Assembly (NCBI RefSeq): GCF_033095785.1
Contig: NZ_CP137134.1
Location: 1,240,001 to 1,304,000, forward strand
DNA: 64,000 nucleotides
From: Nitrosospira sp. Is2
GTDB taxonomy: Bacteria > Pseudomonadota > Gammaproteobacteria > Burkholderiales > Nitrosomonadaceae
Direction: 5' to 3'
The notes beneath the pieces are model-generated. The model searched no databases, was not told where the DNA came from, and worked only from the letters and a program-made list of their open reading frames with translations. The stretch's first letter is position 1. The number at the start of each line of letters is the position of its first letter. Of the stretch, positions 1-9,673 are shown piece after piece. Made by a program: the position numbers and the translations under genes.

Positions 1-99
1 ATTGCGGGTAATCGCAAGCCCTTTGGAAAGCTCATCCACGCTTAGGCCAGGCTTACTCCCGCGCAGCAGTTTGAGCAATTGTTTCTGCCGCTCACCCAT
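1..99 (-). CDS. Winged-helix transcriptional regulator, N-terminus only (cut by window edge)
   Basis: The first 33 residues are present, beginning MGERQKQLLKLLRGSKPG and running into a DELSKGLAITRN segment. This matches the start of ArsR/DeoR-like winged-helix repressors, in which a short helix is followed by 'GLTVDELA..LGITRNAVRQHL'. An in-frame stop lies eight codons upstream of the ATG at 99, so this is the only reasonable start. The rest of the gene lies left of the window, so ligand and targets cannot be told. It points away from the porin gene, with about 780 bp between them. Confidence 0.6.
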   Translation of the reverse strand, partial: MGERQKQLLKLLRGSKPGLSVDELSKGLAITRN

Positions 100-877
100 A
101 TATGCATCTGGGCCATCCGGGCCCTAAAGTCCAATTTATTATCACTCATTAATACACGATTACGACATAAATAACAAGAGAGTAGGAAATTAAAGCACTG
201 CTAACCCAATAAACCTGTAAAGTTTTTTGAGAATTATATTAGGCTAAGCTTCGCTCGCCTCCGGGTAGGCTACTTTTTTGGCCTTTTCATAGAAGCTGTC
301 CTGATGAAAAAGATAATGTTTGTTGCGCTAAATCTCTTATCCCATTGGCATTATGCGCTCCAATAAATTGGGAAACTGTGCACAGCGATTCGCAAAGCTG
401 CACAGCATCTTGTTATCAAGATGCCTTGACAAGATCCTATACGAATTCGGCCGGAGAAATGCGGACCAAGGCTGAGGAGCAGAGGCTACTGGAGCATTGG
501 GAGGGAAAAAGCAGTCTCTATGGTAGACAAGCTCGCCATTGAACTCTCATCCCGCGGCCCCGTGCGCAGATGCTATGCAGCCGCGGCAAAAAACTAAGAA
601 AGGCTGCCGCCACCGCGGGTTGACGTTGGAAAATGCCCGGCAAAACAAGTGACATTGCGCGTGACGAACGAATCCTTGGTTCCAGAGGGGGCAGGATACC
701 GAGCGTAAACGCAATTGAAGCATTCGAGAAATGTTTAATATAGGAGTACCTTGAATATGGAACCGCCTCGCAGGAAGGGTTTGCGCGAGGAGATTGGATA
801 CATCGTCGCCGGTGTGCGATGTCTGAAAAACGCCTAGCTGCGTATGACTCCCGGTGGGAACTGATGCACAGGTGAAA
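100..877. other. Long intergenic stretch, no supported gene
   Basis: This stretch lies between the 5' end of the regulator and the 3' end of the porin gene. It is AT-rich near 130-240 and GC-rich near 550-620. One 65-codon open frame (345-542, plus) has no recognisable domain and no Shine-Dalgarno sequence. No clear intrinsic terminator for the porin gene was found. I see nothing else to support here. Confidence 0.5.
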
Positions 878-2203
878 TCAGAAGGGGATCGTTGCGTCGA
901 GAGAAAACAGGAACTGATCTTTTCTGTTATCGAAGGGCCTGTACGCTTGATCGATACCATCCGCCCTGTCATACCGGATATTGGGCCGAATATTGAGTTT
1001 TTGCACCAGCTTCGATTCCATCCTCAGTCGTTTTGCGGGCTTCCAGTTCATACCCAACGTGACCGCATAATAATCAGTGGGTGCGCTGGTAAAAGAACTG
1101 CCCGCGAAGCTGAATCCGGTGTTATCGGTCGCCGCCATTACGCGGAACGGCGCAAAAACCCGAAAACCGTCCCTGTCCCGGAACCATTCGCCGCGAATGC
1201 CAATGGTCAAATCATTCAGCAGGTCATAATACAAATGCGTATTAATGCCATACCACTCGGCATTTTTGGATTCGCCGTTCAGCAAAACTCCGCCCGCGTA
1301 ACCATGAGCGTGATGAAGCACCATATGGGTTTTAGGGGTAATTCGATGCTGCAACACGATGCTGTACATGCCCCAAGGCTTATTGCTGCGCGTTGATGTC
1401 TCACTATACGTACCCGTAATGTTCGCCGAGGTCCGCATATCGTCGCTGGTCCAAGTAATTCCGCTCAGCCCGCCCCAGTTCCCAAGCTGTTTATCAATTG
1501 TGCCATCCCACCCGCCTGTCGCGCTGCCTGTTGTGGCGCCGCCCATAACCGACCAGTTTGAATTCAGTGAGTAGTTACCCACCAGCCCAGTATGCGTAAA
1601 CGGCTCACCGTTCGTAAAAGTGTACGCATGGGTATAGAAAAAATTGTCCGGCGCGGGAACCGTTTCGTACCCGGTCGGTGAATAAAACCGGCCCACCTTG
1701 ATGTTTAGCCCGTTGCCGACAGGCAGGTAAGCTTCCACATATGCCTGAGGGAGCGCAATGCCGTAAGTACGGGTAGAGGAACAGCACAAGTTGAGATCCC
1801 AATTTCCTCGATCCAGGGGCTGGCCGGAATTTACATCAAAAGGGGGTATGCCAAAAGCCTGGGTGTAAATCGCGTCGGTTCCAAACATGAAATCAACGCG
1901 GCCGCCAATGTCGAACGCATTGCCTTCGGTAACCACTGTTCGTTGCAAAAACACATTGAACTGGTTCAACTGGAACCGGTTGGCCCGGTCTGCAAAGGTC
2001 ACGGAGCCGTTGTATCCATTCTCCGGGTAATTGGGGTTATATGTCGCCCCGCCATTGACCCAACCACCAATCTTGATGCCGGTGTCCTTGAACAGATTAC
2101 CCAGGTTGCTTGCATGAACGCTGCCGGGATTTATGACGAGGGATAATAATCCGCCTATGATGCCTAATAAAAATCGACCCTTGCACTTAGGCAGGCAATT
2201 CAT
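878..2203 (-). CDS. Outer-membrane beta-barrel porin (BBP2/OmpL-like family)
   Basis: About 441 residues. The ATG at 2203 is preferred over a longer frame because it gives a proper signal peptide (MNCLPKCKGRFLLG..LLSLVINPGSVHA, cut near residue 28). The mature part is rich in aromatic/glycine beta strands: GGWVNGGATYNPNYPENGYNG, then FQLNQFNVFLQRTV, GGRVDFMFGTDAIY, and later alternating strands. It ends in SLDATIPF, a C-terminal phenylalanine typical of outer-membrane barrels. The pattern fits the BBP2 putative porin family common in Nitrosomonadaceae. The transported substrate is unknown. It stands alone, with no co-directional partner nearby. Confidence 0.75.
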   Translation of the reverse strand: MNCLPKCKGRFLLGIIGGLLSLVINPGSVHASNLGNLFKDTGIKIGGWVNGGATYNPNYPENGYNGSVTFADRANRFQLNQFNVFLQRTVVTEGNAFDIGGRVDFMFGTDAIYTQAFGIPPFDVNSGQPLDRGNWDLNLCCSSTRTYGIALPQAYVEAYLPVGNGLNIKVGRFYSPTGYETVPAPDNFFYTHAYTFTNGEPFTHTGLVGNYSLNSNWSVMGGATTGSATGGWDGTIDKQLGNWGGLSGITWTSDDMRTSANITGTYSETSTRSNKPWGMYSIVLQHRITPKTHMVLHHAHGYAGGVLLNGESKNAEWYGINTHLYYDLLNDLTIGIRGEWFRDRDGFRVFAPFRVMAATDNTGFSFAGSSFTSAPTDYYAVTLGMNWKPAKRLRMESKLVQKLNIRPNIRYDRADGIDQAYRPFDNRKDQFLFSLDATIPF

Positions 2204-2642
2204 TTCTGCATTTCCCTCAATCCTCTGAACGAGCCTTGTATGCGTTGCCTTCGAACGGAAAAATGAACCTCTTAGAGCCGACAAGAGAAACCCGGTGGCA
2301 ACGTACCGCTAAAATTTCAGCACCATGCGCGGCTTGGGGATTTTACCGCAACCTGAGCGGGGCCGGTTTTTCAGATAGCGAATCTGGTGAGGAAAGTGGC
2401 ACATTCGAGTGAATAAACCGCATCCTTCGGTATCAGGCATAGGTCAAAGCACCCATCGTAGCCGCAGATAGCGCTGCGGGTCCCGATGACTGGCAAATTG
2501 GCGTTGACGGTAACAGATTTCCCGGGGGCTGCACCGGCAGCAGCCCCTGTGTGCCATCTAACCAAAAACCGTAGAGGTAGGGAACGTCCGCCTTTCTACT
2601 CGTGCTCGCTTGTTCGCGATCTCCTCAGCGCGCCCGAATGAT
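2204..2642. other. Intergenic region between porin and ilvA
   Basis: 439 bp lie upstream of the porin gene and downstream of ilvA, both on the minus strand. The porin promoter must be here, but no convincing -35/-10 pair or sigma-54 element was seen. Short open frames (for example 2371-2565 minus) show no domain or ribosome site and are judged spurious. Confidence 0.4.
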
Positions 2643-4154
2643 TTAACCCAGGAACAACTTATAAGCCGGGTTCTGGCTTTCATCCCAGTAGTGGTTGTCG
2701 AGTTGGTTGAGAAACATTTTGAACTCGGCTTTCTCTTCGGGCGGAACTTGTATTCCTACCAGCACGCGTCCATAGTCCGCACCGTGGTTACGATAGTGGA
2801 ATAAGCTGATATTCCAATGATGGCTCATGCTGTTAAGGAACTTCATCAGCGCACCAGGGCGATCTGGAAATTCAAACCGATATATCAGCTCATTTTTTAT
2901 TTCACGGGCCCGTCCGCCAACCAGGTGACGCACATGCAGTTTTGCCATTTCGTTATCGGTGAGATCCACGGTATGCAAACCGCTTTTCTCAAGGCTTTCG
3001 ATTAGTTTGGCCGCTTCCGCACGGTCGCGCACAGATACGGCTACAAACACATGTGCTTCTTTTGGATCGGCATAACGATAGTTGAATTCAGTAATGCTTT
3101 TCGTTCCCAGCAGGGCGCAAAACTTTTTGAAACTCCCGGGTTCCTCTGGAATGGTCACAGCCATGACTGCCTCGCGCTGCTCTCCCAGCTCTGCCCGCTC
3201 GGAGACGTGACGCAGTCGATCGAAATTCATGTTGGCGCCGGAGCAGATGGCAACAAGGTGTTTATTCCGCAGTCCTTCACGCTTGATATAAGCTTTTGCC
3301 CCGGCGATGGAGAGTGCCCCGGATGGCTCCAGGATGGCTCGGGTATCCTCAAATACATCCTTGATGGCAGCACAGATAGAGTCGGTGTCCACCAGAACGA
3401 TCTCGTCGACCAGTTCCTGGCACAAGCGCAGGGTTTCAGCCCCCACCTGCTTTACTGCGACTCCATCCGCGAATAAGCCTACTTGAGGAAGTCTAACCAC
3501 ACGCTGCTGCTTCAGGGATTGATACATGGAGTCGGCATCGAGGGGCTCAACTCCGATCATCTTGATTTCCGGATACAGCCGTTTCACGTATGAGGCAATG
3601 CCGGAAATAAGCCCGCCGCCCCCTATGGGCACGAAAATAGCGTGGATAGGGCCAGTGTGCTGACGTAGGATTTCCATCCCGATGGTGCCCTGGCCGGCAA
3701 TGACATCAGGATCATCGTACGGGTGCACGAAGGTCATTCGCTCACGCTTGCCCAATTTCACCGCGTACGCATAAGCCTCATCATAGGAATCGCCATGCGT
3801 CACTACAGTCGCGCCACGCGCCTCAACCGCCTGCATTTTTATCTGAGGTGTAGTGAAGGGCATCACAATCGTTGCGCGGCAATTCAAGCGCTGCGCCGCT
3901 AGCGCGACACCTTGCCCGTGATTGCCAGCTGAAGCGGCGACTACGCCACGCTTCAACGCCGCTGGAGAAAGCTTGACCATTTTATTGTAGGCCCCTCGCA
4001 CCTTGAAGGAAAATACCTCCTGCATATCCTCGCGCTTCAGGAACAATTGATTGTTGATTCGGGCGGATAAATTGGGCGCAAGCTCCAGGGGAGTCTCCAG
4101 GGCCACATCGTAAACGCGGGCGGTGAGGATTCTTTCGAGATAATTATTTTGCAT
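2643..4154 (-). CDS. ilvA: Threonine ammonia-lyase, biosynthetic
   Basis: 503 residues, the usual length of the long allosteric biosynthetic enzyme (E. coli IlvA is about 514). It deaminates threonine to 2-oxobutanoate, the first committed step of isoleucine synthesis. The PLP lysine is in EVFSFKVRGAYNKM (K51). The glycine-rich phosphate-binding loop PIGGGGLISG and the SAGNHGQGVA motif are present. The C-terminal ~170 residues hold two ACT-like regulatory repeats (VTIPEEPGSFKKFC and RFEFPDRPGALMKFL), so isoleucine feedback control is expected. It is divergent from rpiA with a 139-bp shared promoter region. Confidence 0.95.
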   Translation of the reverse strand: MQNNYLERILTARVYDVALETPLELAPNLSARINNQLFLKREDMQEVFSFKVRGAYNKMVKLSPAALKRGVVAASAGNHGQGVALAAQRLNCRATIVMPFTTPQIKMQAVEARGATVVTHGDSYDEAYAYAVKLGKRERMTFVHPYDDPDVIAGQGTIGMEILRQHTGPIHAIFVPIGGGGLISGIASYVKRLYPEIKMIGVEPLDADSMYQSLKQQRVVRLPQVGLFADGVAVKQVGAETLRLCQELVDEIVLVDTDSICAAIKDVFEDTRAILEPSGALSIAGAKAYIKREGLRNKHLVAICSGANMNFDRLRHVSERAELGEQREAVMAVTIPEEPGSFKKFCALLGTKSITEFNYRYADPKEAHVFVAVSVRDRAEAAKLIESLEKSGLHTVDLTDNEMAKLHVRHLVGGRAREIKNELIYRFEFPDRPGALMKFLNSMSHHWNISLFHYRNHGADYGRVLVGIQVPPEEKAEFKMFLNQLDNHYWDESQNPAYKLFLG

Positions 4155-4293
4155 GGAATTGGCTTTTCTGCGGTGTGTGGAGACAGGAATTTTAACATGA
4201 CGGAAAGGTCCGAACGCCCAGCTTAATTGTTAAAATTGACGGATAGGATTATCCTGCTAATTAATTTTTAATTTTTTTCTTCCTACAACAGAC

Positions 4294-4953
4294 ATGACGC
4301 AAGATGAACAAAAACGTGCGGCTGCCAAAGCCGCCATTCAGTATGTTCCGGCCGGCTGCATAATTGGCGTGGGCACCGGCTCCACTGCAAACTACTTCAT
4401 AGACGAGCTGGCGAGCATCAAGCGAAACCTTGACGGCGCAGTCGCAAGCTCAGAAGCGACCGCACGCAGGCTGAGAGACCGCGGTATCGAAGTCCTTGAT
4501 TTGAACAGCGTTGATGAACTTCCGGTGTACGTGGATGGTGCCGACGAAATCACCGAGCACCTGCACATGATAAAAGGCGGGGGCGGGGCTTTGACGCGCG
4601 AAAAAATTGTGGCCGCGGTGGCCAAAAAATTCGTGTGCATCGCCGACGAAAGCAAGCTCGTGCCGATACTGGGCAAGTTCCCGTTGCCGATCGAAGTGAT
4701 TCCAATGGCGCGTGGGTATGTCGCGCGGGAAATAACGCGACTCGGCGGACAGCCTATGCTTCGGCAGGGATTCACCACCGATAATGGCAATGTGATTCTC
4801 GACATACACGGCCTGCAAATTCTGGACCCGGTCGAATTTGAGACGACCCTTAATCAGATTACAGGCGTGGTGACGAACGGCCTATTCGCTCGGCGTGGGG
4901 CCGATGTATTGCTGCTGAGCAGCGCCGCGGGTGTACGAACAATTAGTATCTGA
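4294..4953 (+). CDS. rpiA: Ribose-5-phosphate isomerase A
   Basis: 219 residues, typical for RpiA. It interconverts ribose-5-phosphate and ribulose-5-phosphate. In an autotroph it serves both the pentose pathway and Calvin-cycle regeneration. Family motifs are clear: IGVGTGSTANYFIDEL near residues 21-35, YVDGADEI around 80, and IKGGGGALTREKIVA around 94-108 with the catalytic Glu/Lys. It starts after an AT-rich leader in the divergent ilvA-rpiA spacer. phoU follows 82 bp later on the same strand. Confidence 0.95.
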   Translation: MTQDEQKRAAAKAAIQYVPAGCIIGVGTGSTANYFIDELASIKRNLDGAVASSEATARRLRDRGIEVLDLNSVDELPVYVDGADEITEHLHMIKGGGGALTREKIVAAVAKKFVCIADESKLVPILGKFPLPIEVIPMARGYVAREITRLGGQPMLRQGFTTDNGNVILDIHGLQILDPVEFETTLNQITGVVTNGLFARRGADVLLLSSAAGVRTISI

Positions 4954-5035
4954 TTGGCGGGCCGCAACAAAGTAGTCATAACCGAGCAGTATCATTTTCA
5001 TTTTTTTAATTCTTTGCTGATCTACGAGGTAAGCG

Positions 5036-5743
5036 ATGGCGAGCAGCGAACATATCTCCAAGCAATTCGACGCCGATCTTGAGGCGGTACGTACCCGCGT
5101 GTTACATATGGGCGGATTTGTGGAAGAACAGATCGAGAAAGCCATTGACGCCCTTACCAGCGGAAATGAATCCTTGATCGAAAACATCATCGCAGATGAT
5201 CACCGAGTTAATGCAATGGAAGTGTCGATAGACGAAATCTGCAGCCAGATCATTGCTCGTCGACAGCCGGCTGCTGGCGATTTACGCATGATCATGACGG
5301 TCATAAAAACCATAACCGATCTGGAGCGTATTGGCGACGAAGCCGAAAAAATTGCGCGCATGGCCAAACTCATCTATGAGAACGACCGTATGCATATGCC
5401 CCGCTTCGTGGAGATCAGGCATGTCGCTCACATTGCGATGGAAATGTTGCGCAAATCGCTGGATGCATTTGCACGTTTGGATTTGGCAGCGGCAGCTCAA
5501 GTGGTCCGGCAGGATGAACTGGTTGACGAAGAATTTCGTTCCATCATGCGGCAGCTCATCACTTTTATGATGGAAGACCCGCGAAAAATTTCTACTGCGC
5601 TTGAGATTCTGTTTATCGCGAAAGCGATCGAGCGCATTGGCGACCACGCCAAGAACATGGCGGAGTATGTTATATACATGGTCAAGGGGAGAGATGTGCG
5701 CCATGTTACTGTTGAAGAAATCGAACGCGAAGTAAGCGAATAG
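5036..5743 (+). CDS. phoU: Phosphate-signalling regulator PhoU
   Basis: 235 residues forming the two tandem three-helix bundles of PhoU: residues ~10-105 with MGGFVEEQIEKAIDAL, and ~115-215 with MLRKSLDAFARLD. Metal-binding ExxxD-type motifs occur in each half (DLERIGDEAEKIA and AIERIGDHAKNMAEY). PhoU links the Pst transporter to PhoR and restrains phosphate uptake. No pst genes are adjacent here. Instead ppx follows after 26 bp or less and corA after that, tying this copy to polyphosphate turnover. Confidence 0.93.
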   Translation: MASSEHISKQFDADLEAVRTRVLHMGGFVEEQIEKAIDALTSGNESLIENIIADDHRVNAMEVSIDEICSQIIARRQPAAGDLRMIMTVIKTITDLERIGDEAEKIARMAKLIYENDRMHMPRFVEIRHVAHIAMEMLRKSLDAFARLDLAAAAQVVRQDELVDEEFRSIMRQLITFMMEDPRKISTALEILFIAKAIERIGDHAKNMAEYVIYMVKGRDVRHVTVEEIEREVSE

Positions 5744-5769
5744 GCCCCTTGGCAACGTCGGGGCGAAAT

Positions 5770-7320
5770 ATGCGCGAATATTCCACGCTCGCGGCGGTCG
5801 ACCTCGGCTCTAACAGCTTCCGCTTGCAAGTCGCGCGAGTCGTCGGAAAACAGCTTTATCCGCTCGACAGTTTGGGTGAAATGGTTCGGCTTGCCGCCGG
5901 GCTTACTGCCGATAAACGCCTGGATGAGGATGCTCAGGCACGCGCCCTCGATTGTCTCAAACGTTTTGGGGAGAGGCTGCGCGGTTTCCCTTCGCATTCG
6001 GTCCGTGCAGTGGCTACGAACACACTGAGAGTAGCGAAAAACGCATCCGCGTTCCTTAGAAAAGCTGAGGCCGCTGTTGGTTTTCCGATCGAGGTAATCT
6101 CCGGGCATGAGGAAGCGCGGCTTATCTATTTGGGAGTGGCTCACAGCCTGCCCATCTCAGCCGACCCCCGTCTGGTCATGGATATTGGCGGCGGCTCTAC
6201 GGAATTTATTATTGGGAGGCGTCTAAAACCCGTCAGGATGGAAAGCCTGTACATGGGTTGCGTCAGCTATAGTCTGCGCTGCTTTCCCGACGGGAAGATC
6301 ACAAAGAGCGCCATGAAACGCGCCGACCTGTTGGCGCGTAGCGAAATCCAGGAGATCGCTGCGGGGTTTACAAGTTCTCACTGGGAGGAGGCATTTGGCT
6401 CATCCGGAACTGCGCGGGCACTCGGAGACATCATTCATTTGAACAGCTTCGATAGCGCCGGCCGCGAGGGGGACATCACATTCGAGGGGCTGGAAAATTT
6501 TCGCGAGTACTTGCTTAAGGTTGGAGACGTAAAGAAACTGGAATTAGCCGGACTACGTCCCGACCGCGCGCCCGTTATTCCCGGGGGCTTCGCAATCATG
6601 TCCGCTGCATTCTCCGAGCTGGGGATCCGCCGCATGTCTCAGGCCATGGGCGCGTTACGGCAAGGCGTGCTCTACGATCTGCTGGGACGCTTTCATAACC
6701 AGGACATGCGAGAAACGACGGTAAAGCAGTTTATGCAACGCTACCGTGTGGATGCCGCCCAGGCGGCACGGGTTGAATCGCTGGCGCTATTGCTGGGGAA
6801 GCAATTGTTGAGGGATTTTCCAGACGATTTGGAAGAGTCGCTTCAGGTCCTTTCGTGGGCGGCCAGACTGCACGAAGTCGGCATTTCAGTAGCGCATTCC
6901 GGCTACCACAAGCACTCTGCATATATTCTCGGCAACGCCGATATGCCGGGTTTTTCAAGGAGAGAGCAAGATCGACTGAGCGTGCTTGCTCTCGCTCATC
7001 GGGGTGCGGCTGTAAAAGTGCGGGATTCCGTTACCGAACGGTTGGACTTCGCCCTGATTTTTTCGCTTCGCCTAGCAGTGATTTTCCATCGCAGCCGCGG
7101 TGACATCAAATTAGCCCGGCTGGAAGTGAGCCTGGGCGATAAAGCATTCGAGTTGCGGATCGAACTGGCATGGTTGGATCGCAATCCGTTGACCGATACG
7201 GCCCTCTCCGCCGAAGTTGAACAATGGACCCCCCTCGGGTTCAATTTTAAAATCGATACACGGTGGGAAAACGCCGACCGTGAGGCAGACAAAGCAAGCA
7301 AAAACTCATCCGGTGCATAA
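5770..7320 (+). CDS. ppx: Exopolyphosphatase, Ppx/GppA family
   Basis: 516 residues from the ATG at 5770. A TTG at 5749 would add seven residues and sits closer to phoU, but has no better ribosome site. The actin-like ATPase fold shows AAVDLGSNSFRLQVARVV, the DIGGGSTEFIIG phosphate-binding loop, and the GSSGTARAL and PGGFAIMSAAF segments. The C-terminal ~190 residues form the HD-like helical domain (LHEVGISVAHSGYHKHSAYILGNADMPGF), as in E. coli Ppx (513 aa). It should degrade polyphosphate from its ends, and in some species also ppGpp precursors. It lies between phoU and corA. Confidence 0.92.
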   Translation: MREYSTLAAVDLGSNSFRLQVARVVGKQLYPLDSLGEMVRLAAGLTADKRLDEDAQARALDCLKRFGERLRGFPSHSVRAVATNTLRVAKNASAFLRKAEAAVGFPIEVISGHEEARLIYLGVAHSLPISADPRLVMDIGGGSTEFIIGRRLKPVRMESLYMGCVSYSLRCFPDGKITKSAMKRADLLARSEIQEIAAGFTSSHWEEAFGSSGTARALGDIIHLNSFDSAGREGDITFEGLENFREYLLKVGDVKKLELAGLRPDRAPVIPGGFAIMSAAFSELGIRRMSQAMGALRQGVLYDLLGRFHNQDMRETTVKQFMQRYRVDAAQAARVESLALLLGKQLLRDFPDDLEESLQVLSWAARLHEVGISVAHSGYHKHSAYILGNADMPGFSRREQDRLSVLALAHRGAAVKVRDSVTERLDFALIFSLRLAVIFHRSRGDIKLARLEVSLGDKAFELRIELAWLDRNPLTDTALSAEVEQWTPLGFNFKIDTRWENADREADKASKNSSGA

Positions 7321-7334
7321 CCGGACCCCATCGA

Positions 7335-8405
7335 ATGTCATCACCCGCTAAAAAACGATCTACAAAAGCGGGGCTGCCGCCGGGCACCCTGGTGCACATC
7401 GGTACCCAGAAAAGCGCGGCTGCTCACATGACCCTGGTGGATTACGACGCGAATGGCGTACGCGAATCCCATGTAACCGCTGCCGAACTGAGCGATAAAC
7501 TCAAGCACGCGCATGGGATTAAATGGGTCAACCTTCGCGGCTTAGGCGACATCGGTACCATAAAGCAAATCGGCGTCTGTTTTAACCTTCATCCGCTGGT
7601 GCTGGAGGATATCGTCAATACCGACCAACGCGCCAAGCTGGAGGATTACGGGGACTATCTCTATGTGGTACTGAAAACCTTCGACTACGAACAGAAAGCC
7701 CAGGGAGAGAGAATAAGCTCCAACCAAGTCAGTCTGGTGCTGGGAAAAAATTTCGTGCTGTCCTTCCTGGAAGGGGATGGGGATCCGTTCGCAGTGGTAC
7801 GCGAACGCTTACATTCGGGAAAAGGCCAAATAAGAAAATTGGGCGCAGATTTTTTGATGTATAGCTTGATCGACGCTATCGTAGACAGCTACTTCCTGTT
7901 TCTCGAAACATTTGACGAAAAAACCGAAGCACTGGAAGCCGAACTGGTCTCCCGCCCTCAACCTGGCACGCTGCATTCAATTTACTCTCTAAAGCGCGAG
8001 AATGTTTTCCTGCGCAGATCGTTGTGGCCCCTGCGCGAGGTGATCACTTCATTGCAAAGGGGAGACTCCCCGCTCTTCACCCGCAATACGCTGCTTTATT
8101 TGCGGGACGTATACGATCACACCATTCATATCATCGAGTCGGTTGACTCCCTGCGCGACCTGACCGCTAGCATGCTGGATATCTATGTGTCCAGCGTGAG
8201 CTATCGCCTCGGTATAATAATGAAAGTGCTCACTGTCATCACGACCATATTCATGCCGCTAACCTTGATTACCGGAATCTATGGCATGAACTTCGAGTAC
8301 CTCCCTGGCCTAGACTGGCACTGGGGATTCTTCGGGGTTCTCGGCACGATGGCGGCAACCTCCGGAGTCATGCTCCTTTTATTCCGCTGGAAAAAGTGGT
8401 TGTAG
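7335..8405 (+). CDS. corA: CorA-family magnesium/cobalt transporter
   Basis: 356 residues. A long soluble N-terminal domain is followed by a coiled helix and two C-terminal membrane helices (VLTVITTIFMPLTLITGIY and WGFFGVLGTMAATSGVMLLLF) joined by the GMN signature (YGMNFEYLPGL). The pentamer carries Mg2+ across the inner membrane. It starts 14 bp after the ppx stop, so phoU-ppx-corA is probably one operon. Mg2+ is the main counter-ion of polyphosphate, which would make the grouping sensible, but that is inference. Confidence 0.92.
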   Translation: MSSPAKKRSTKAGLPPGTLVHIGTQKSAAAHMTLVDYDANGVRESHVTAAELSDKLKHAHGIKWVNLRGLGDIGTIKQIGVCFNLHPLVLEDIVNTDQRAKLEDYGDYLYVVLKTFDYEQKAQGERISSNQVSLVLGKNFVLSFLEGDGDPFAVVRERLHSGKGQIRKLGADFLMYSLIDAIVDSYFLFLETFDEKTEALEAELVSRPQPGTLHSIYSLKRENVFLRRSLWPLREVITSLQRGDSPLFTRNTLLYLRDVYDHTIHIIESVDSLRDLTASMLDIYVSSVSYRLGIIMKVLTVITTIFMPLTLITGIYGMNFEYLPGLDWHWGFFGVLGTMAATSGVMLLLFRWKKWL

Positions 8406-8580
8406 CAAAAAAACCTGGTGGTAGTAAAAATTCGGTAAAAACGGGGGTCTTTGGACGCGCTTTTCCAATCGGCCTAATAGTTGCCGCGCGCTTCGCTGCG
8501 GCATGAGTCGATTGGTGACTTGAACCTCCCGCCGTGACATGTCAAGGTCCACCCCTCTTAAGCCAGAAGCGTATTCAAAC

Positions 8581-9627
8581 TCAGAGCAGTTTTGGAGTAC
8601 AGTCGCGCGTTGTCTCGGCCCTTTCCCAGGAAAGCACCTTTAGCCCCCGGATACGCGCGCAAAAAATAAGCGACGCACGGAGCAGCCGTGAAACACGTGG
8701 CAGTATCCACACTTCAGAGATACGCTTGTCCGCCCGCCAACTGCGCATCAGGAGGCTTACCGCGGCGCCAAAACCCGCGGAATTACTGCGCATCTGCAGG
8801 CAGAGAAGCGGTTGCGAGGGGTCAGGCGTCAGCCAGTGTACGTACCCACCTTCTTTAAGCACGTTCCCAAGTGTATCGAGGAGACTTGAGGGAAACTGCG
8901 CCAAGGTCAAGTTGCCAGAAAGAAGCAATACGTTACGGCATGCGTTGGGGTAGCGCGAAAAATAAAGACTGCGGTTGCGCCGCACTAGTTCTCTAAAGGA
9001 GCGTCCGCGGCCGAAGGAGCCGCCCCCCTTGTGTTGAATGCTTGCATCGGGATGAACACCAATCCGCCAGCCGCGCTGATTCAGTCGGCGACCAAGATCC
9101 ACATCCTCATAATAGCCGCGCCCAAACGCGGGGTCAAACCCGCCAACTTCCTCGAAAACACTGCGCAGGATGAGGAAAGCATGGCCTTGCAGACGGTAGG
9201 TTTCGATGTACCCGCCCGGACGACGCAAATATTGATCCAGATCGTGCCTGGCATAGTCGTTTCCGCCGGGAATGATGACCGCTAGCTGCGGGTCAGCCGC
9301 CAAAGCCGCATTCAACGTCGGTAGGAAGTTTTCGCTTACCTCCGTATCTGAATTGAGTACCAGCACATAGGATGCGTCAGAGCGACGGACCGCCTCATTT
9401 ACTGAAGCCCCGAAGCCCTGATTTTCCTCAGCATGATAAACATGTATGTCCGGATACGGCAGTTGATCCAGCATCTGGCGCGTCTCATCACCCGAGGCGT
9501 CATCCTGGATGTAGATATGCCTTACGGAACTGCCGAGGCAGGTAACGACGGAATAAATGCAGCGCCGAGTCAGCTCTGGCGCATTGTAGACGGGAATGAC
9601 CACATCTATTGACGGCAAGCCCGGCAT
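8581..9627 (-). CDS. Glycosyltransferase family 2
   Basis: 348 residues from the ATG at 9627. A longer frame overlaps the upstream gene and is unlikely. An AGGGAG lies 12-17 bp before this ATG. The N-terminus is a classic GT-A fold: SIDVVIPVYNAPELTRRCIYSVV, then IYIQDDASGDET, and LVLNSDTEVSENFLPTL with the DxD-type motif. GGFDPAFGRGYYEDVDLGRRLNQRGW is the ExDLxxR acceptor/metal region. The C-terminal ~100 residues are less conserved. The product is probably a cytoplasmic sugar transferase for surface polysaccharide. It follows the unknown polysaccharide protein at 9674-10993 with a 46-bp gap. Confidence 0.82.
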   Translation of the reverse strand: MPGLPSIDVVIPVYNAPELTRRCIYSVVTCLGSSVRHIYIQDDASGDETRQMLDQLPYPDIHVYHAEENQGFGASVNEAVRRSDASYVLVLNSDTEVSENFLPTLNAALAADPQLAVIIPGGNDYARHDLDQYLRRPGGYIETYRLQGHAFLILRSVFEEVGGFDPAFGRGYYEDVDLGRRLNQRGWRIGVHPDASIQHKGGGSFGRGRSFRELVRRNRSLYFSRYPNACRNVLLLSGNLTLAQFPSSLLDTLGNVLKEGGYVHWLTPDPSQPLLCLQMRSNSAGFGAAVSLLMRSWRADKRISEVWILPRVSRLLRASLIFCARIRGLKVLSWERAETTRDCTPKLL

Positions 9628-9673
9628 TCGGCTCAGTGTTCTCCCTGAAATATCTGTCCAGGCAGCTGGCCAC

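Noticed and set aside
345..542. 65-codon plus-strand open frame near the left edge
   Set aside because: No ribosome site, no recognisable domain or signal, composition like the surrounding non-coding DNA.
2337..2372. Similarity of about 30 bp between 2337-2372 and 32384-32421 (ttttaccg-aacct-cggg-ggttt)
   Set aside because: Only about three quarters of positions match and no third copy was found, so a dispersed repeat is not supported.
4392..4818. Long antisense frames inside rpiA
   Set aside because: They overlap a certain gene completely and read like shadows of its GC-biased third positions.
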